Shown in pieces: positions 25,401 through 36,128 of a stretch of DNA of 64,000 bases; position 1 is the first letter of the stretch, and every line of letters begins with the position of its first letter. Position numbers and translations under genes: made by a program. The DNA comes from Pholiota molesta. Lineage: Eukaryota; Basidiomycota; Agaricomycetes; Agaricales; Strophariaceae. Under the pieces are notes generated by a model, which worked only from the letters and a program-made list of their open reading frames with translations, did not search any database and was not told the origin of the DNA. The DNA lies in NCBI GenBank assembly GCA_014925825.1, contig JACGCK010000112.1, forward strand, positions 62,001 through 126,000, written 5' to 3'.

Positions 25401-26103
25401 TCCATTCGACCAAAACGATGATGCGGTCTTGAATTCTGCACTCCAGGCGGCTGGGCTATTCTCCCTTCAGCAAGATGCAGGCGAGGCAAGTCTTACGTTA
25501 GATGCTAAAGTCGCCAGTGGAGGAGGCAATCTCTCCGTTGGTCAACGGCAAATCATTGCGCTCGCTCGTGCCATGATTCGTGGGAGCAAGTTGTTGATGC
25601 TCGATGAAGGTGAGGATGTTGCATCAATAAGTTGCTCTCTCTACTTACCAAGGACTTCTCAAAGCTACTTCTGCAATTGGTTAGTCGCTCTCTTCCGTGG
25701 TGAAGAAAGATCACTCAAAATCTGTCTCGTTATGCAGACTACAAAACGGACACCGTAATACAGAACACTCTTCGGACTAAATTGCCAAAAGATGTGACAG
25801 TCATCACTGTTGCGCATCGTTTGCAAACCATCATGGACTCCGACAAAATTGTCAGTACCTTTCCAAATCTACCAGTATTATTCCTAGCTAATCGCTACCT
25901 CCGTTCCAGATGGTGTTGGACAATGGTCGAATTGTAAGTCAGCCTTCTTTTATTCGCGACAGGAATCTCATTGTCATTTGATATAACAGGCCGAGTTTGG
26001 GACACCCGCAGACCTTCTGAAGATCGAGAACGGCATGTTGAAAGCTTTGGTTGATGAAAGTGGAGACAAAGAGAAGTTGTACGAGCTTACAGAGAGAGTA
26101 TAA
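19471..26103 (+). CDS. ABCC-type (MRP/YOR1-like) full ABC transporter 2
   Basis: Paralogue of the transporter at 1410-8182 with the same domain order and almost the same intron positions. The start at ATG 19471 ([10 protein letters not shown]) is inferred: a 61-nt intron (19548-19608) joins it in phase to [14 protein letters not shown]. The first membrane domain has an acidic, Ser-rich insert (about 21010-21290). NBD1: [39 protein letters not shown]2: [32 protein letters not shown]. It ends at TAA 26101-26103. No stop or frame break was found, so the gene looks functional. The two proteins differ clearly in the N terminus, the insert and the linker after NBD1, so the duplication is not recent. 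The substrate is unknown. Confidence 0.9.
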
Positions 26104-26623
26104 CTTGGTTCCGCCATTACTTGTATGTATTTAAAGGATGTCAGTTCTGGGATTCATTATTTAATTGGAGACGATGTACGTTTTCGAGTCGTTGGCTTTG
26201 GAACTGCACCCAAGTGGACATCGCAAGTACAAGACCAAATTTTGAGCCGCCTGCATCCATCAGTGATGCTGGCCATGAAAGAACCATGAATCGAATTCAC
26301 GTCTCCCAAGATTGAGAGTACGCATGCTTTAAGTCTTCAAGCCGGAAGACTCGCCTTGCATCGTTCTGTAGTAGATGTAGTATACAATTGTTTGTATATT
26401 TTATTCGTTCCAATTGTGCTATGTCTCTACATTCGAAATTTGGATTATATCATAAACAACAAGGTTGTATCCAATACATTGAGCAATGTACATTACGAAT
26501 ACATACTTGATCGCCAAAATCTGCACAATGGTAGCGGTGCTATTAGTACTCGTGCGCCTTACTCAAAACACCGTATCACTTACCAGTTACTTTACACATT
26601 CGGATGATCCTACCCCAAGGCCT
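26104..26623. other. Intergenic region between convergent genes
   Basis: 520 bases between the stop codons of ABC transporter 2 and the DUF3632 gene. AT-rich in the second half. No gene recognised; expected to hold two terminators. Confidence 0.5.
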
Positions 26624-27567
26624 TCAAGCTTCGGCCGCGATCATCGTTTCCTTCGTCTTTTTCGCAATTTCTCGAGTTTCCGCACTCGCCTCGCCGTTTA
26701 TTGCGATTTCATCCAATTTCTGCTTCCAGAACTGCCAGCGTTCGACAGAAAAACCTGCACTTCCTTTCCAATGTTTCCCGCCAGCCATGTCATTCCGATC
26801 AGCGCCCTCTCCGTTCGCCTTGGAAAAGCCGAAAATAGGTTTGCTCGCAAGGGAGATCCATACAGTCGCCGGGAGGATGCCAGCATCCAGATGAGGGCCT
26901 ACTTTGTCATAGCTTGCAATGTAGAAGTTCGGATCTTCCTCCAGAACGTTGCGTATACGATAGACAGCGAGTCTGGAGAGATCGAAAACACCCTCGGTGG
27001 TCAATCGCGCAGCGAAGGCCTGGAAGTTGATGTCCCGGATACGCGATTGCTTCTCGCTATCTGATTCATCGTTTATGATAATGCCTATCCGATGAAGAAC
27101 GATTAGCACATCGTAATGCGTGTACGAAAATGGGATCGTTATTTACCGTGCGATTCAACGTTGTCCGTCAGGACGTGAGCAAGGACTGGGAGATCAGCCC
27201 AAAGCTTCGTGGGTTTGCCAGCGTCCCAATCGGCGATGGTGACCGTACTCGGATCGGGGAGGTCGCGGAGGGCCTTGATCACTGCGACGACTTTGTCTTG
27301 AGATGGGTGCTGCCAAGGGACTTGCTCTACCACCACGATAAAGAGCTCCCAGAGGTGCAGCAGGGAGGTGTAGTCCACCGATTCAGTTGGGAACAGTCCA
27401 TTGATCTCCTGCGCAGCAGTCGTTGCCGATATCGCAGATGAGGGCTGGAGGTATGCGTCGAGGATGGAGAAGACTTTCTGTTCGACAGCAAGAGTGGATT
27501 CGTGCCGAGTCTTTTTTCCGCCTGTGTATTGGGGGAAGACGAGGTTCAGAGCAGTTGTGGTCGACAT
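26624..27567 (-). CDS. DUF3632 family protein
   Basis: A two-exon gene: exon 1 27567-27147 begins MSTTTALNLVFPQ, the intron is 27146-27085 (62 nt, GT-AG, joined as H-G-I), and exon 2 runs 27084-26624. The product is about 293 residues, helical and soluble. It carries features I associate with the fungal DUF3632 family: an N-terminal half with LLHLWELFIVVVEQVPW, and in the C-terminal half INFQAFAARLTTEGVFDLS, a regular ALR/RIR-type helix, and the ending FSVERWQFWKQKLDEI. No signal peptide or membrane segment. The molecular role of this family is unknown. Its promoter region faces the secreted protein gene at 28637. Confidence 0.75.
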
Positions 27568-28636
27568 GATTGTAGGAAGATTGTGAACAAGGAATGGACT
27601 TGGAATGGATGGACTTATTAACGCGGTCACGGCTGTGCGCCAGTGATCTATTAATAGCTTTCATCAAAAGCGTTTGATCTACGGTTGCATCTGACATCGG
27701 CGCTTGTAGCTTGATCCGCGCTGCTGTAGGCAAACAGTCATTGTGCATACATAAGAATAAACAAGGATCTTATCCATCGCCATCCTTGAAGCTTGTCCAT
27801 GTTCAACGTTCAAATCTACCATTCGGGCCGATATAGACGAGAGATGAAAACGAAAGCTCCTGTGGTCAAGTCTCGCCAAGATAAGAAGCCCTTGCAAATT
27901 GCCTAAAATTTATTCGTCCGAGTCGTCGCGTAGGTTCTCAGTACTTGGCCGGACGGCGACGACTCAGGAGCAGTGGAGCATGAGGAGCATAGGGAATGAG
28001 GTCCGAGGTCCGTTGGTCCAAAGGAATTATTAACCCCATTTCTGTGCTGAAACTTGATTGGATATTTCACGTTGCAACGACCAACATTTGGCTTGAGGAG
28101 ACTATAGAAAGCGGACTACTTCAACTTCAACAGACTTCAAGCTCTGTATCTACTGACCGAGGCGACGATTGTTAACAACGCCCAATAACGCCTCCAGTCT
28201 ATTCACGAGTCACTGCCCCAGTCTGAACTTCATTCCAGCTTTTCTACTACAGTCCTATATATGAACTTTCATCCGACGCGTTGGTCATGGGCTCTCCATG
28301 GGTCTAATAATCCTGCTCCGGACGCCGATCGACGCTGATGGGGGCCAAATGAGGGCTCTTTTGATATTGGCGACCAGGTGGTGACTGCACAATCTTGCTT
28401 CTAATACGTAACAGAGTGCGCACTAGTACTGTGAGGCACTATGACACCACGCGGTTCCCGCATGAACAGACTGCGCGTTAAGCGACCCTCTCCACACTCG
28501 AGTATAAAAGACTCTGAATCTGCTTGCGAATTCTTTGCCCGGTGCCCTGGAACCCACTCAACCCACAAGAACTCACTTGCAGTCTTCGTCTTTCACTTAA
28601 CAAATCACAACCCTCACATCTTCTACATCTTCCACA
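27568..28636. other. Divergent promoter region
   Basis: About 1.07 kb between the DUF3632 gene (leftward) and the small secreted protein gene (rightward). No coding region recognised. It contains the TATA element listed separately. Confidence 0.5.
28503..28509 (+). promoter_or_regulatory. TATA box of the small secreted protein gene
   Basis: TATAAAA in the context GAGTATAAAAGACTC, about 130 nt before the ATG at 28637 and followed by a CT-rich leader with CACTTAACAAATCACAACC. Position and context fit a strong core promoter for a highly expressed secreted protein. Confidence 0.55.
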
Positions 28637-29144
28637 ATGAAAAACGTCTTTATCACCTGCCTTCTCGCGCTCCCCCTGCTGGTATCTGCGGCTCCCCCGA
28701 GACTCGAGCGTAGAGTGGTAGTGGTCGCTCCTCGGCCAGTCACCCCGAACGATTCGTGTGTTTGCAGTGAGTTTTTATACCGCGTTGATTACCTGAATCA
28801 CAATCTGACGAGCTACTTCCAGATGGACGCCACCACCACGATGTCTACCACAGCGCATAGTAAGTCCCGTCGACGATGGCCATTGGCTCAGGAACTAATC
28901 CATTGAACAGCGACTCGCAACCGTACCATAATCTGGAAGGCCTTCACCTGCCCAACTGCCCCGCGCCGATGGCCAGGTGGAAGCTCAACAATCTGGACCG
29001 TGCAGTCTACAGTGGCAAGTAAGTGCCCGTCCATGCTCTGTTCCCACTCCCCAGAAGTTGATGTATAAACTTTTTTGCAGCCACTTCTGCGGATGCATCA
29101 CCCACGAGGGAGCGGCTACTCATAACGGATTTGTTCCTTGCTGA
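28637..29144 (+). CDS. Small secreted cysteine-rich protein
   Basis: Four exons (28637-28766, 28823-28859, 28911-29018, 29081-29144) join in frame to a 112-residue protein. The N terminus MKNVFITCLLALPLLVSAAP is a clear signal peptide. A short basic stretch with LERR may be a Kex2-type propeptide site. The mature part has six cysteines: SCVC, LPNC, HFCGC and a final VPC at the very C terminus, as well as many His and Asn residues. The spacing suggests three disulfides. Not recognised as a named family; it could be an effector-like, antimicrobial or cell-wall protein. Size, secretion and even cysteine count support a genuine gene despite the tiny exons (the second is 37 nt). Confidence 0.78.
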
Positions 29145-29649
29145 GCACGTTCTGGACAGTAGTAATGCATAACATAATCGACGCTTATTGTAGAATATAA
29201 TGGATCTGTTAATCGTGAATTGTTACATCTGAAGTTTGGACACGCGTCTCATGGGGTTGCATGTGAACCTCGGGTGAGTATCAGGATCGCTTCTTTCGCC
29301 TTCGTGTGCGCAGGAGAGCTCCAGCTCTTAGCCTCCCCCTCCTTAACAGATGTACGACCCGTTATATTGGTGAAGTTTTCCTAATAAGGCTCATCTTAGT
29401 TCCGTTTCGAGTAATGATACCATCAGAGGCCACGATCAGTAACATCGATGGTGCCGATCCAATCATTACCCATAATGGATGGACGATACCAGGCCTACAT
29501 AAGGCCTACATACCTAATCTCATCCATCTCATCCATCGCCTCGAGGCATTGAAATTGAATGTTATGGTCAAAAAACCGGCAGGAAAGGATAGTTATGATC
29601 TTTGGATTTACGTGCCTGCCACTACGAGCTTGAAAAGAACCAAGGACCA
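29145..29649. other. Intergenic region, no gene seen
   Basis: About 500 bases between the small secreted protein and the kinase-like pseudogene. The open frame on the plus strand at 29306-29659 has no recognisable domain. The sequence AGGCCTACATA occurs twice within 29492-29512. Some of this stretch may be very decayed 3' end of the adjacent pseudogene. Confidence 0.4.
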
Positions 29650-30165
29650 GAAGGTATGAAATAATGGGGCAAGTATTCGCTAGAGTATGAAGCTCATTTT
29701 GTCGAAAGTCTTCCGGAAGGTTTCGCCAACGGTCATACTTGTCGTAGAGCATAGGATCGTCTGAGTTCGGATATGCCGCCTTCTGTCAAATTAGCGAATA
29801 GAGGGGCCAGCATAGGGTTATGGCGCGATCAATGGCGTTGAAATCGGTCAGCCCATGATGCAACAGGACGTTTGTACTCACTTCGTAATTTTGACAAAGT
29901 CCGACTCCCCATGTTTCCAACGTCGTGTAAAAAAGGTTTGTAATTGAGTTCCCTCTCGCAGTGTCGAACGGGTACTGCCCCGAAAAATGAATCTAAGTAT
30001 GGTCGTCTATATGCTTCCTTTCTTATATCGCTTGTAACCATAATCGGTACATCAAAGTCCCTCAAGGCGTACCAGAGCTTCGGTCGGCGTCGCAAGTCAT
30101 CTTGGCCGTCATCGCCATAATCATAACTTATAAAATCTTCGGTAAAGTGATTTATGAGGATAAGA
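29650..30165 (-). pseudogene. Decayed kinase-like gene (copy A of the family)
   Basis: The minus strand contains pieces of the kinase-like family found intact at 51507-53150 and 59190-60792. Reading downwards: LINHFTED (about 30165-30140), then WYALRDFDVPIMVTSDIRKE and YRRPYLDSFFG (about 30083-29990), the counterpart of ALIDFDVS...RLPYGESF in the intact copies. MLAPLFANLT follows near 29820 and YDKYDRWRNLPEDFRQ near 29745-29695. The N-lobe and catalytic loop are missing, the middle part with FTAAEALQFFE is deleted, and the frame changes several times, so it is not functional. Confidence 0.75.
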
Positions 30166-30462
30166 GTACATGAGCCATCATTTCAATCGTTTGGACATCT
30201 GGTATGCAAGATAAACGCTGCTCCACGGTTCCGGCGTCAGGACAGCTCATTGTTGGAAGTAGTATATTCCAACGTTACAGGAGATGTTGGGAGATTGACT
30301 GCGTTGACAAAGTTGCTAAAAAAAGTTGATCATTGTTCCGAATTTGGTCGTGGTTAGTGCAGATCACGTGAATCCGTGACGCGCTCGGGCTTGCCCTAAA
30401 GACAGTCTGTACCCATTGTTGACTGAATTTAGTCGCCCGTTGTACCTCCCTCCAACGTCCAA

Positions 30463-31623
30463 ATGCCTGCCATTCGTCACTCTAATACATCCCCGCGTAA
30501 CCTTCCCCACTCCAGCGACACAGAGCCATTCGAGACACCTATCAGGAACCGGTTTCGCGCCAATGAAGACACCCCGTCATCAAGTTCATCCTCGCCCAGG
30601 TCACCCCGCAAGAGGCGTATGTCCTTTCATCGTTCTGGGTTGCCCGCCAGCTAATTAGCGCTCAGAACGAAGGGACTCTCCAAAGAAGCCTCAGAAGGAC
30701 CTTGATATAGAGGAGATGCTACGGGATGTGGTAGCTCAGCCTACTAATCACACCGCAATTCTGGCGCTTAAAGCTATTCCTCGAGGTAATACTATCTTTA
30801 TACTTCGGTTCTTTTCTGTTTATTGACACTCATTCCAGATGAAAACTCTGTTCGCAGTCTTGCGAACAGTTTAATCATCTCTACGAGATCCGCCGTGATG
30901 CAGCGTTTCAAGAAAAAGAAAGGGAAAGGGAAACTATTATTGGAGACGGAGCTATATCTAGAGTGGTTGAATGAACTAGATTACGTGGTCTCCGCATTCG
31001 ATGTAAGTCCCCCTCTGGTCTTGTATCACATTCTTTCTCATTCTCATTCTTTCTATGTAGATTGCGCTGAGTGCCAAAGTTCCTGGCTCCCGCAAACGAC
31101 TCTCCGGCCTGGGACGCGTATCATATATTACCCTCTACAATCTTGTGGATGCATTCATCGACGAAGTTAATGCGCATCACGATAGACCATCCTCAGACTC
31201 CTCCGAACCTCCTCTATATCCCCCAACACTCACGCTAGTCGAAGAAGCCAAGGACGCCTCCACTGACAGCCGGTCCGAAAAAGCCGTGGAGCTCGCGGAG
31301 GCAGCACTCAGCAAAATCGACAGGGTGTTGGCAGACGCTGTGAGGCGGTACAAAGTCGAATGCGGGCGAAATAACCCGGGACTGGCTACCCGAATCAGCT
31401 CACAGGAACACGCGCTTGCGAAGGGATGTTGCCTGCTCTGCGAGCAGACTGGGTACGGGACGAGTGAGGACGACATGGGCGATACGCTCATGGAGGAGAC
31501 GAGAGATATCATGGTGCAGTGGAAGAATGAGGTCAGTATCTACTCGCTCAATGGTCATTGTTTTGAACTAACTTCGAACACTAGTACGAGGATTGTGAAG
31601 ATCAATTGATCGACTCGGATTGA
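30463..31623 (+). CDS. Conserved hypothetical protein, basic and Ser-rich N terminus
   Basis: Not recognised. Five exons can be followed with GT-AG introns in phase. The N terminus (MPAIRHSNTSPRNLP) is rich in Ser, Pro and Arg with a basic cluster PRKR, then a helical segment IEEMLRDVVAQPTNHTAILA. A Lys-rich patch RFKKKKGKGK may be a nuclear localisation signal. It continues with ELYLEWLNELDYVVSAFD, IALSAKVPGSRKRLSGLGRV, an acidic and Ser-rich linker, a helical stretch EKAVELAEAALSKIDRVLAD and CLLCEQTGYGTSEDDMGD. It ends ...YEDCEDQLIDSD at TGA 31621-31623. No signal peptide or membrane segment. Splice continuity and ordered codon content argue that it is real. Confidence 0.65.
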
Positions 31624-32715
31624 ATAAGTGGCTGAGTGCTCGACACTGCCTCCCCACACAACACTCTGTATTAATAATTAATGAGGCCCACGTTGTATTA
31701 TACTCCTTTTTGCATGTCTGTATATATATATCCCGTCGTTCATGGCATCACATACCGCCCAAATAATACCCAGCTTTCTTCATCGATCACATTGACACGC
31801 GTAGAACGAGAACCTAAATTGCACTGAGGGAGAAACCAGGCTATAGAGTGGTTTGTATTTGGCGCAGAGCTTAGTTGGAAAGGAAAAGCAGCTAGCCATG
31901 GCAGGATTTAGTTCCTCGAGCCCCAATGAACTGGAGCAAGAGTCGCCGCATCCGCGTCCCTGAATTCCACTCCTGTTCCACTCCATCTGAGAGTGATCGA
32001 AGGCTTTAACAGGCTTTATGTAGCGCGATCTTATTTATAGCGCTAGATAGATCTCGTTGTGATGCCGTATACGCATACGTACCTTGACTGGCGCTTATGA
32101 GTAGCGCTTGCCACTTCGCCTTCAGTATCATTTGTGTATGGTGCAATAAAACAACGTCGAATCACGAAAAACTGTGCATCCGTTCTCAATTGGCTGACTG
32201 GTGAATTGCAACTAGACCGAATCATAAGTTGTGAATCACTGGAACAACTTTGGAAACAACTTTCGCTGCCGTCTGCATAGCTACCTATAGCTACATTTCC
32301 ATGGAAGCCGATCGAATAACAAATGCACTAGTTGATAATGAGGCTGGTCCTGACTGGTCTCATGTGTCTCCAGGTAGCTCCAGCTGTCTCTTTGCGTTGA
32401 ACGTTCCTGGAAGGTTATGAATGGATGGTCGAGAGATGACGCGGTCACCTGATGGGTATTGGAACGCGTTTGATGATTTCCGATTTTCGGTATACAAGCA
32501 GTTGCAAACATGGCGCAACTGTCGCCGAAATCGCTACTTATACTCCCACTTCCCCTTCCGTGCTCTGTAAATTTTCCCCTTACTTATTATTTATTACCAC
32601 CACTTGACGTGGCTACAGTACTGAACCAGTGAGCTCCCGCCTTTAATACTCGGTCTGCAAGCGCTTGTCGTAATACGCCACACTTTGCAGGGTCCTATAT
32701 TGGGCGTCGTAATCG
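31624..32715. other. Intergenic region, no gene seen
   Basis: 1.09 kb between two plus-strand genes. It holds the terminator of the hypothetical gene (poly-T and ATATATATAT near 31705-31730) and the promoter of the next. Short open frames show no domain. Confidence 0.5.
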
Positions 32716-34125
32716 ATGACGGACACGTCGACCCTGGCCTCTGGCAAGCGCCCCAGGGACGCTGACCAGCCTGAGAAGGAGAACATCCCCTCCGACAATG
32801 TGCAACCAGGTGTGAAGAAACGTCGTTTCACAACAGCTTCGTTAGCCGCAAGGCTCACGGAAAAGGAGGCGACACCTCCCCCAAAAGGCCCTGATCCTTA
32901 CCGCACCATCCCCCCTCCGTCGACCGAATGGATCCAACTCCGCTTCCAACTCAACAGATTCCAAGGCGTCTACCGCGTCGTCCAGGTGCCGACCAACTAC
33001 ACGTTTGCCAACCTCCACACCCTCATCCAGTACCTCTTCGGCTGGAATGGGTACCACTCTCATCAAACACGCGTCTATACCAATGTGGAGATGTACAAAA
33101 GCGCGAATCGCAAAGGGTGCATCAAAAGCTATGGACAAGCGCCCCCGATGCCCGAAGAGTGGAATACGCCTAACCTCAGCGCGGAACTGCAAGAGAGCGA
33201 ACGTTACTGGTGGAACGTAAGAAATGCCGAGGCCGCTATCTATGAGGTCGTCGCCGTTGGCAAAAACCAGGGAAAGTACAAAGACTCCCGAGGCTGTTTC
33301 TCCGACTATAGTTGGCACTACAAGGCCGAGGATCCCGAATTGACGTTGGGTGACGTATGGAACCTCGACGAAGAGAAGAACGTTAGCAAGGGGGAGTACT
33401 CGAACCGTAATATTGGACTCATTTATGAGTACGAGCTTGGCTGTAGGTCGTCTTTGTTTTCGTCCCATATATACTCTTATGATTCAATCTCTGTGACCCA
33501 GGTCCGTGGACGGTTCACGTCACTATCGATGATGGATTTTACACGAGTGAGTGTCCTGGTGACGGTGTATTCGTCAAAGAAATCAAAGGCGCTGTGAGTC
33601 TCTTATTACACATTTTCTCCAACCACCTCTAACGATGAATTTCTTCTAGCCTTCTGTCGAAGAGAAACACCACTGGGCCTCAGATGTCAGTGTACTACCC
33701 TTGAAATATTCCACCTATGCTGATTCCGCAATACTTAGCACCCGGATGGCTGCAAGAAAGCTGTCTCTGATCTCTTCTTAATCCCGGCAAACTGGAAGCG
33801 CTATTGCCGGGGAGAACTCATGACACGCACGCTCAGAGACGAGCTAGTGGCCAAAGTCGTCAAAACGGGCAACATGACGGATCAGCAGGCGGAAGCAAAG
33901 CAGGCTAAGCTGCAGGCACAGGCCGCAGCGATCCGCATGAGCCGCGACGAGGAGGAGAAGGAGCGCAAACGCAAACTTCGCGCCCAGAGGAAACTGGAAC
34001 GCGAGGAAGCGGCGAGACGCGCTCTTGAAGAGGACGACGATACGCCTGAGTATGAGCCCGCTCTTACTTCTTCGGACCGCTTGGAGAGCTTGCTGCTCTT
34101 TGCGATTCTGAACAGCCTTTATTAA
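32716..34125 (+). CDS. Plasmid pRiA4b ORF-3-like domain protein
   Basis: ATG 32716 (MTDTSTLASGKRPRDADQPE) opens a disordered N terminus with basic clusters (VKKRR). From about residue 68 comes the pRiA4b ORF-3-like (MM3350-like) fold: WIQLRFQLNRFQGVYRVVQV, then YTFANLHTLIQYLFGWNGYH and later SDYSWHYKAEDPELTLGDVW, a pattern known from bacterial plasmid and IS1096 passenger proteins and from fungi. Three further exons give WTVHVTIDDGFYTSECPGDG, PSVEEKHHWASD and HPDGCKKAVSDLFLIPANW. The C terminus is a charged coiled coil (RDEEEKERKRKLRAQRKLER) to TAA 34123-34125. The domain's biochemical role is not established. Introns are GT-AG and in phase. Confidence 0.82.
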
Positions 34126-35319
34126 ATCACACAGCACACACGCACACACATTCGTTCATTTGGTGATACCCCACTTCCTTCTTTTCCGTGCAAAAAAGCA
34201 CGCACATTCCTTTGCGATATACTCCCATTTCTCCCGCTTATAAAACAATCATATTGTTAAACCCCTCTCATCATTCGCCTGTTCGCTTATCTTATTCTTA
34301 TCTATTCACTTAAATCTTATTCACTGCATCGTAATGGTGTTTATTATTGCGGATACCCTACTTTGTTATTGATTTTGTAGCGTTATCAAACGGGTCTCTT
34401 TAGACCTCTTAGCTCCATATACGTCTCCACTGGCTTATTCACACCATGTTGTATGTATTGCCATGTCGGTATAAAATATTTGGGCTGAGCCTCTGAGATT
34501 GCTTCCCCGTTAGGAAATGATTACCGGAAATGGTAAGCGCTTCGAGTTTTCGTTCGCTTGTGATTCGCTTAGAAAATTGCAGTCACAACGTATTCAACTC
34601 CTCAATCGTTTTAGCTTATTATTTATTGAAGGAAAGAGAACCTGTTTGCACAGAGCAGAAGTAAAGATTAGTATCAAGACATAATCAGGGAACAAATCTC
34701 CGTGTTTGCTTCGCGCAATTACTTAACACCTCCGCGAGAATCGCCCAAATTTTAGACAGACTGTTACTACCGTGCTACACAACCTTTATAAAAACATATT
34801 TTGACGTTCCATCTTGGATTTCTGTTGTACATAGGTAGCCATTAATCCGTTCTATTTTCTAACTCCGTCATGCCCGACAGGTCTTGATAGTTCTTGTTCT
34901 TGTCACTTGATACTTATAAAGGTGCATTTTACCTCAAAAAGCATGAACATGCCGTATCAAGTCGCTTTCATCTTTCCACGCTTATCATAGCTCGATGATG
35001 CAGAGCGCCGTTGAGGACACGCTCGGAGAAACATCACGAATATGCACAAATTTACATTACCCCAAGGGCCAGTGCTATCGACCGCCATGCGTTGGAAGAG
35101 TCACAAGTTACATATACGAGCTATACCGGTGGGGATGGCTGATAATCACTGTGAGGTTTTTCATGTCTGGCTTGTGTCTCCTGCACAAATTTTGGGAAGG
35201 TAACTCCATTGAAACAACTTGGAAAATTATAAAGTCACTCCGTTTCTGTAGGGCAGAACAGCAGCTCTGAAAGCCCACTCAGAAGAAGGTTAACCCCCAT
35301 TTTGCTACACAACTTCGCG
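34126..35319. other. Intergenic region, no gene seen
   Basis: 1.19 kb, AT-rich. It begins with a CACA-rich tract (34128-34149). No coding region recognised. The last 150 bases form the promoter of the first double-psi barrel gene and are repeated upstream of the second copy. Confidence 0.5.
35228..35234 (+). promoter_or_regulatory. TATA box of secreted barrel protein copy 1
   Basis: TATAAAG about 90 nt before the ATG at 35320. The surrounding bases (TAACTCCATTGAAACAACTT before it, GAACAGCAGCTCTGAAAG after it) recur upstream of copy 2, so the promoter was duplicated with the gene. Confidence 0.5.
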
Positions 35320-35857
35320 ATGAAAATCTCTCTTTTGGCGTCCTCCCTTTTCTTGACCGCAGTAAGCGCCCAAACTTTCTCTGGAACCGGTACGTCTTTA
35401 GTGTGCAGGCCTCCCTCACGCTAATATATTTATAAAAATAACATTTTAGGCACATTTTATGAACCAAACGGACTTGTAAGGTTTTTGCGCTTTAAGTGGC
35501 GGCCAAGGCGCTGACACTTTCTTCTCTCTTCCATAAATATAGTTTGGTAGCTGCGGGGAGACTATCCAGGATGACGATTTTGCAGTTGCGCTCAGCTCCG
35601 AGCAGTATACCTCGGCCGATTGCTTCAGAACCATACAAATTACCTGTGAGTGTACTAAGTTAAACAAATATCAAGTCATGCGTCCTTGCTGATTTTTGTA
35701 ACTATCTACAGCTGGAGGAATTAGTACTCAAGCCGTGATCAAGGACGAGTGTTTTACTTGCATTGGCAACAATGGGATGGACATGACGGCGGGGTTATTT
35801 CAAGTCTTCGCGCCCCTTCAGGATGGTTTGATCCCAATCACTTGGGAATTCGTTTAA
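35320..35857 (+). CDS. Small secreted RlpA-like double-psi beta-barrel protein, copy 1
   Basis: A secreted protein of about 115 residues from four exons. The signal peptide is MKISLLASSLFLTAVSAQ, followed by TFSGTGTFYEPNGL, FGSCGETIQDDDFAVALSSE, CFRTIQIT and AVIKDECFTCIGNNGMDMT, ending ...IPITWEFV. The pattern TFY...G.CG...DFAVAL...Q and V.D.C..C....DLT..LF is that of RlpA-like/barwin-type double-psi barrel proteins (cerato-platanin and expansin relatives) common in basidiomycetes. Such proteins are thought to act in the cell wall or as effectors; no enzymatic function is assured. A tandem copy follows at 36129-36678. Confidence 0.85.
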
Positions 35858-36039
35858 ATTAGCAGTATAACAATCAGCAATGAACGGTCGTGTACGTTTG
35901 TGATCCTAAAGAGTCGCAAGTTACATGTACAAGCTATGGGAAATGTTGATAATCAATCTTTTTGTATCTTACTTACTTATTTACATACGTCTGATGCACA
36001 ATTTTGGGAGTGTAACTCCATTAAAGCACTTTGGAGAGA

Positions 36040-36046
36040 TATAAAG
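36040..36046 (+). promoter_or_regulatory. TATA box of secreted barrel protein copy 2
   Basis: TATAAAG about 85 nt before the expected start position at 36129, at the same relative place as in copy 1 and within the duplicated promoter. Confidence 0.45.
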
Positions 36047-36128
36047 GTGCTATGTTTTGTGTGGATAGAACGGCAGCTCTGAAAGTCCCCTCAAAATAAG
36101 ACCAAACCCAAGCTACATAATCCACGCA

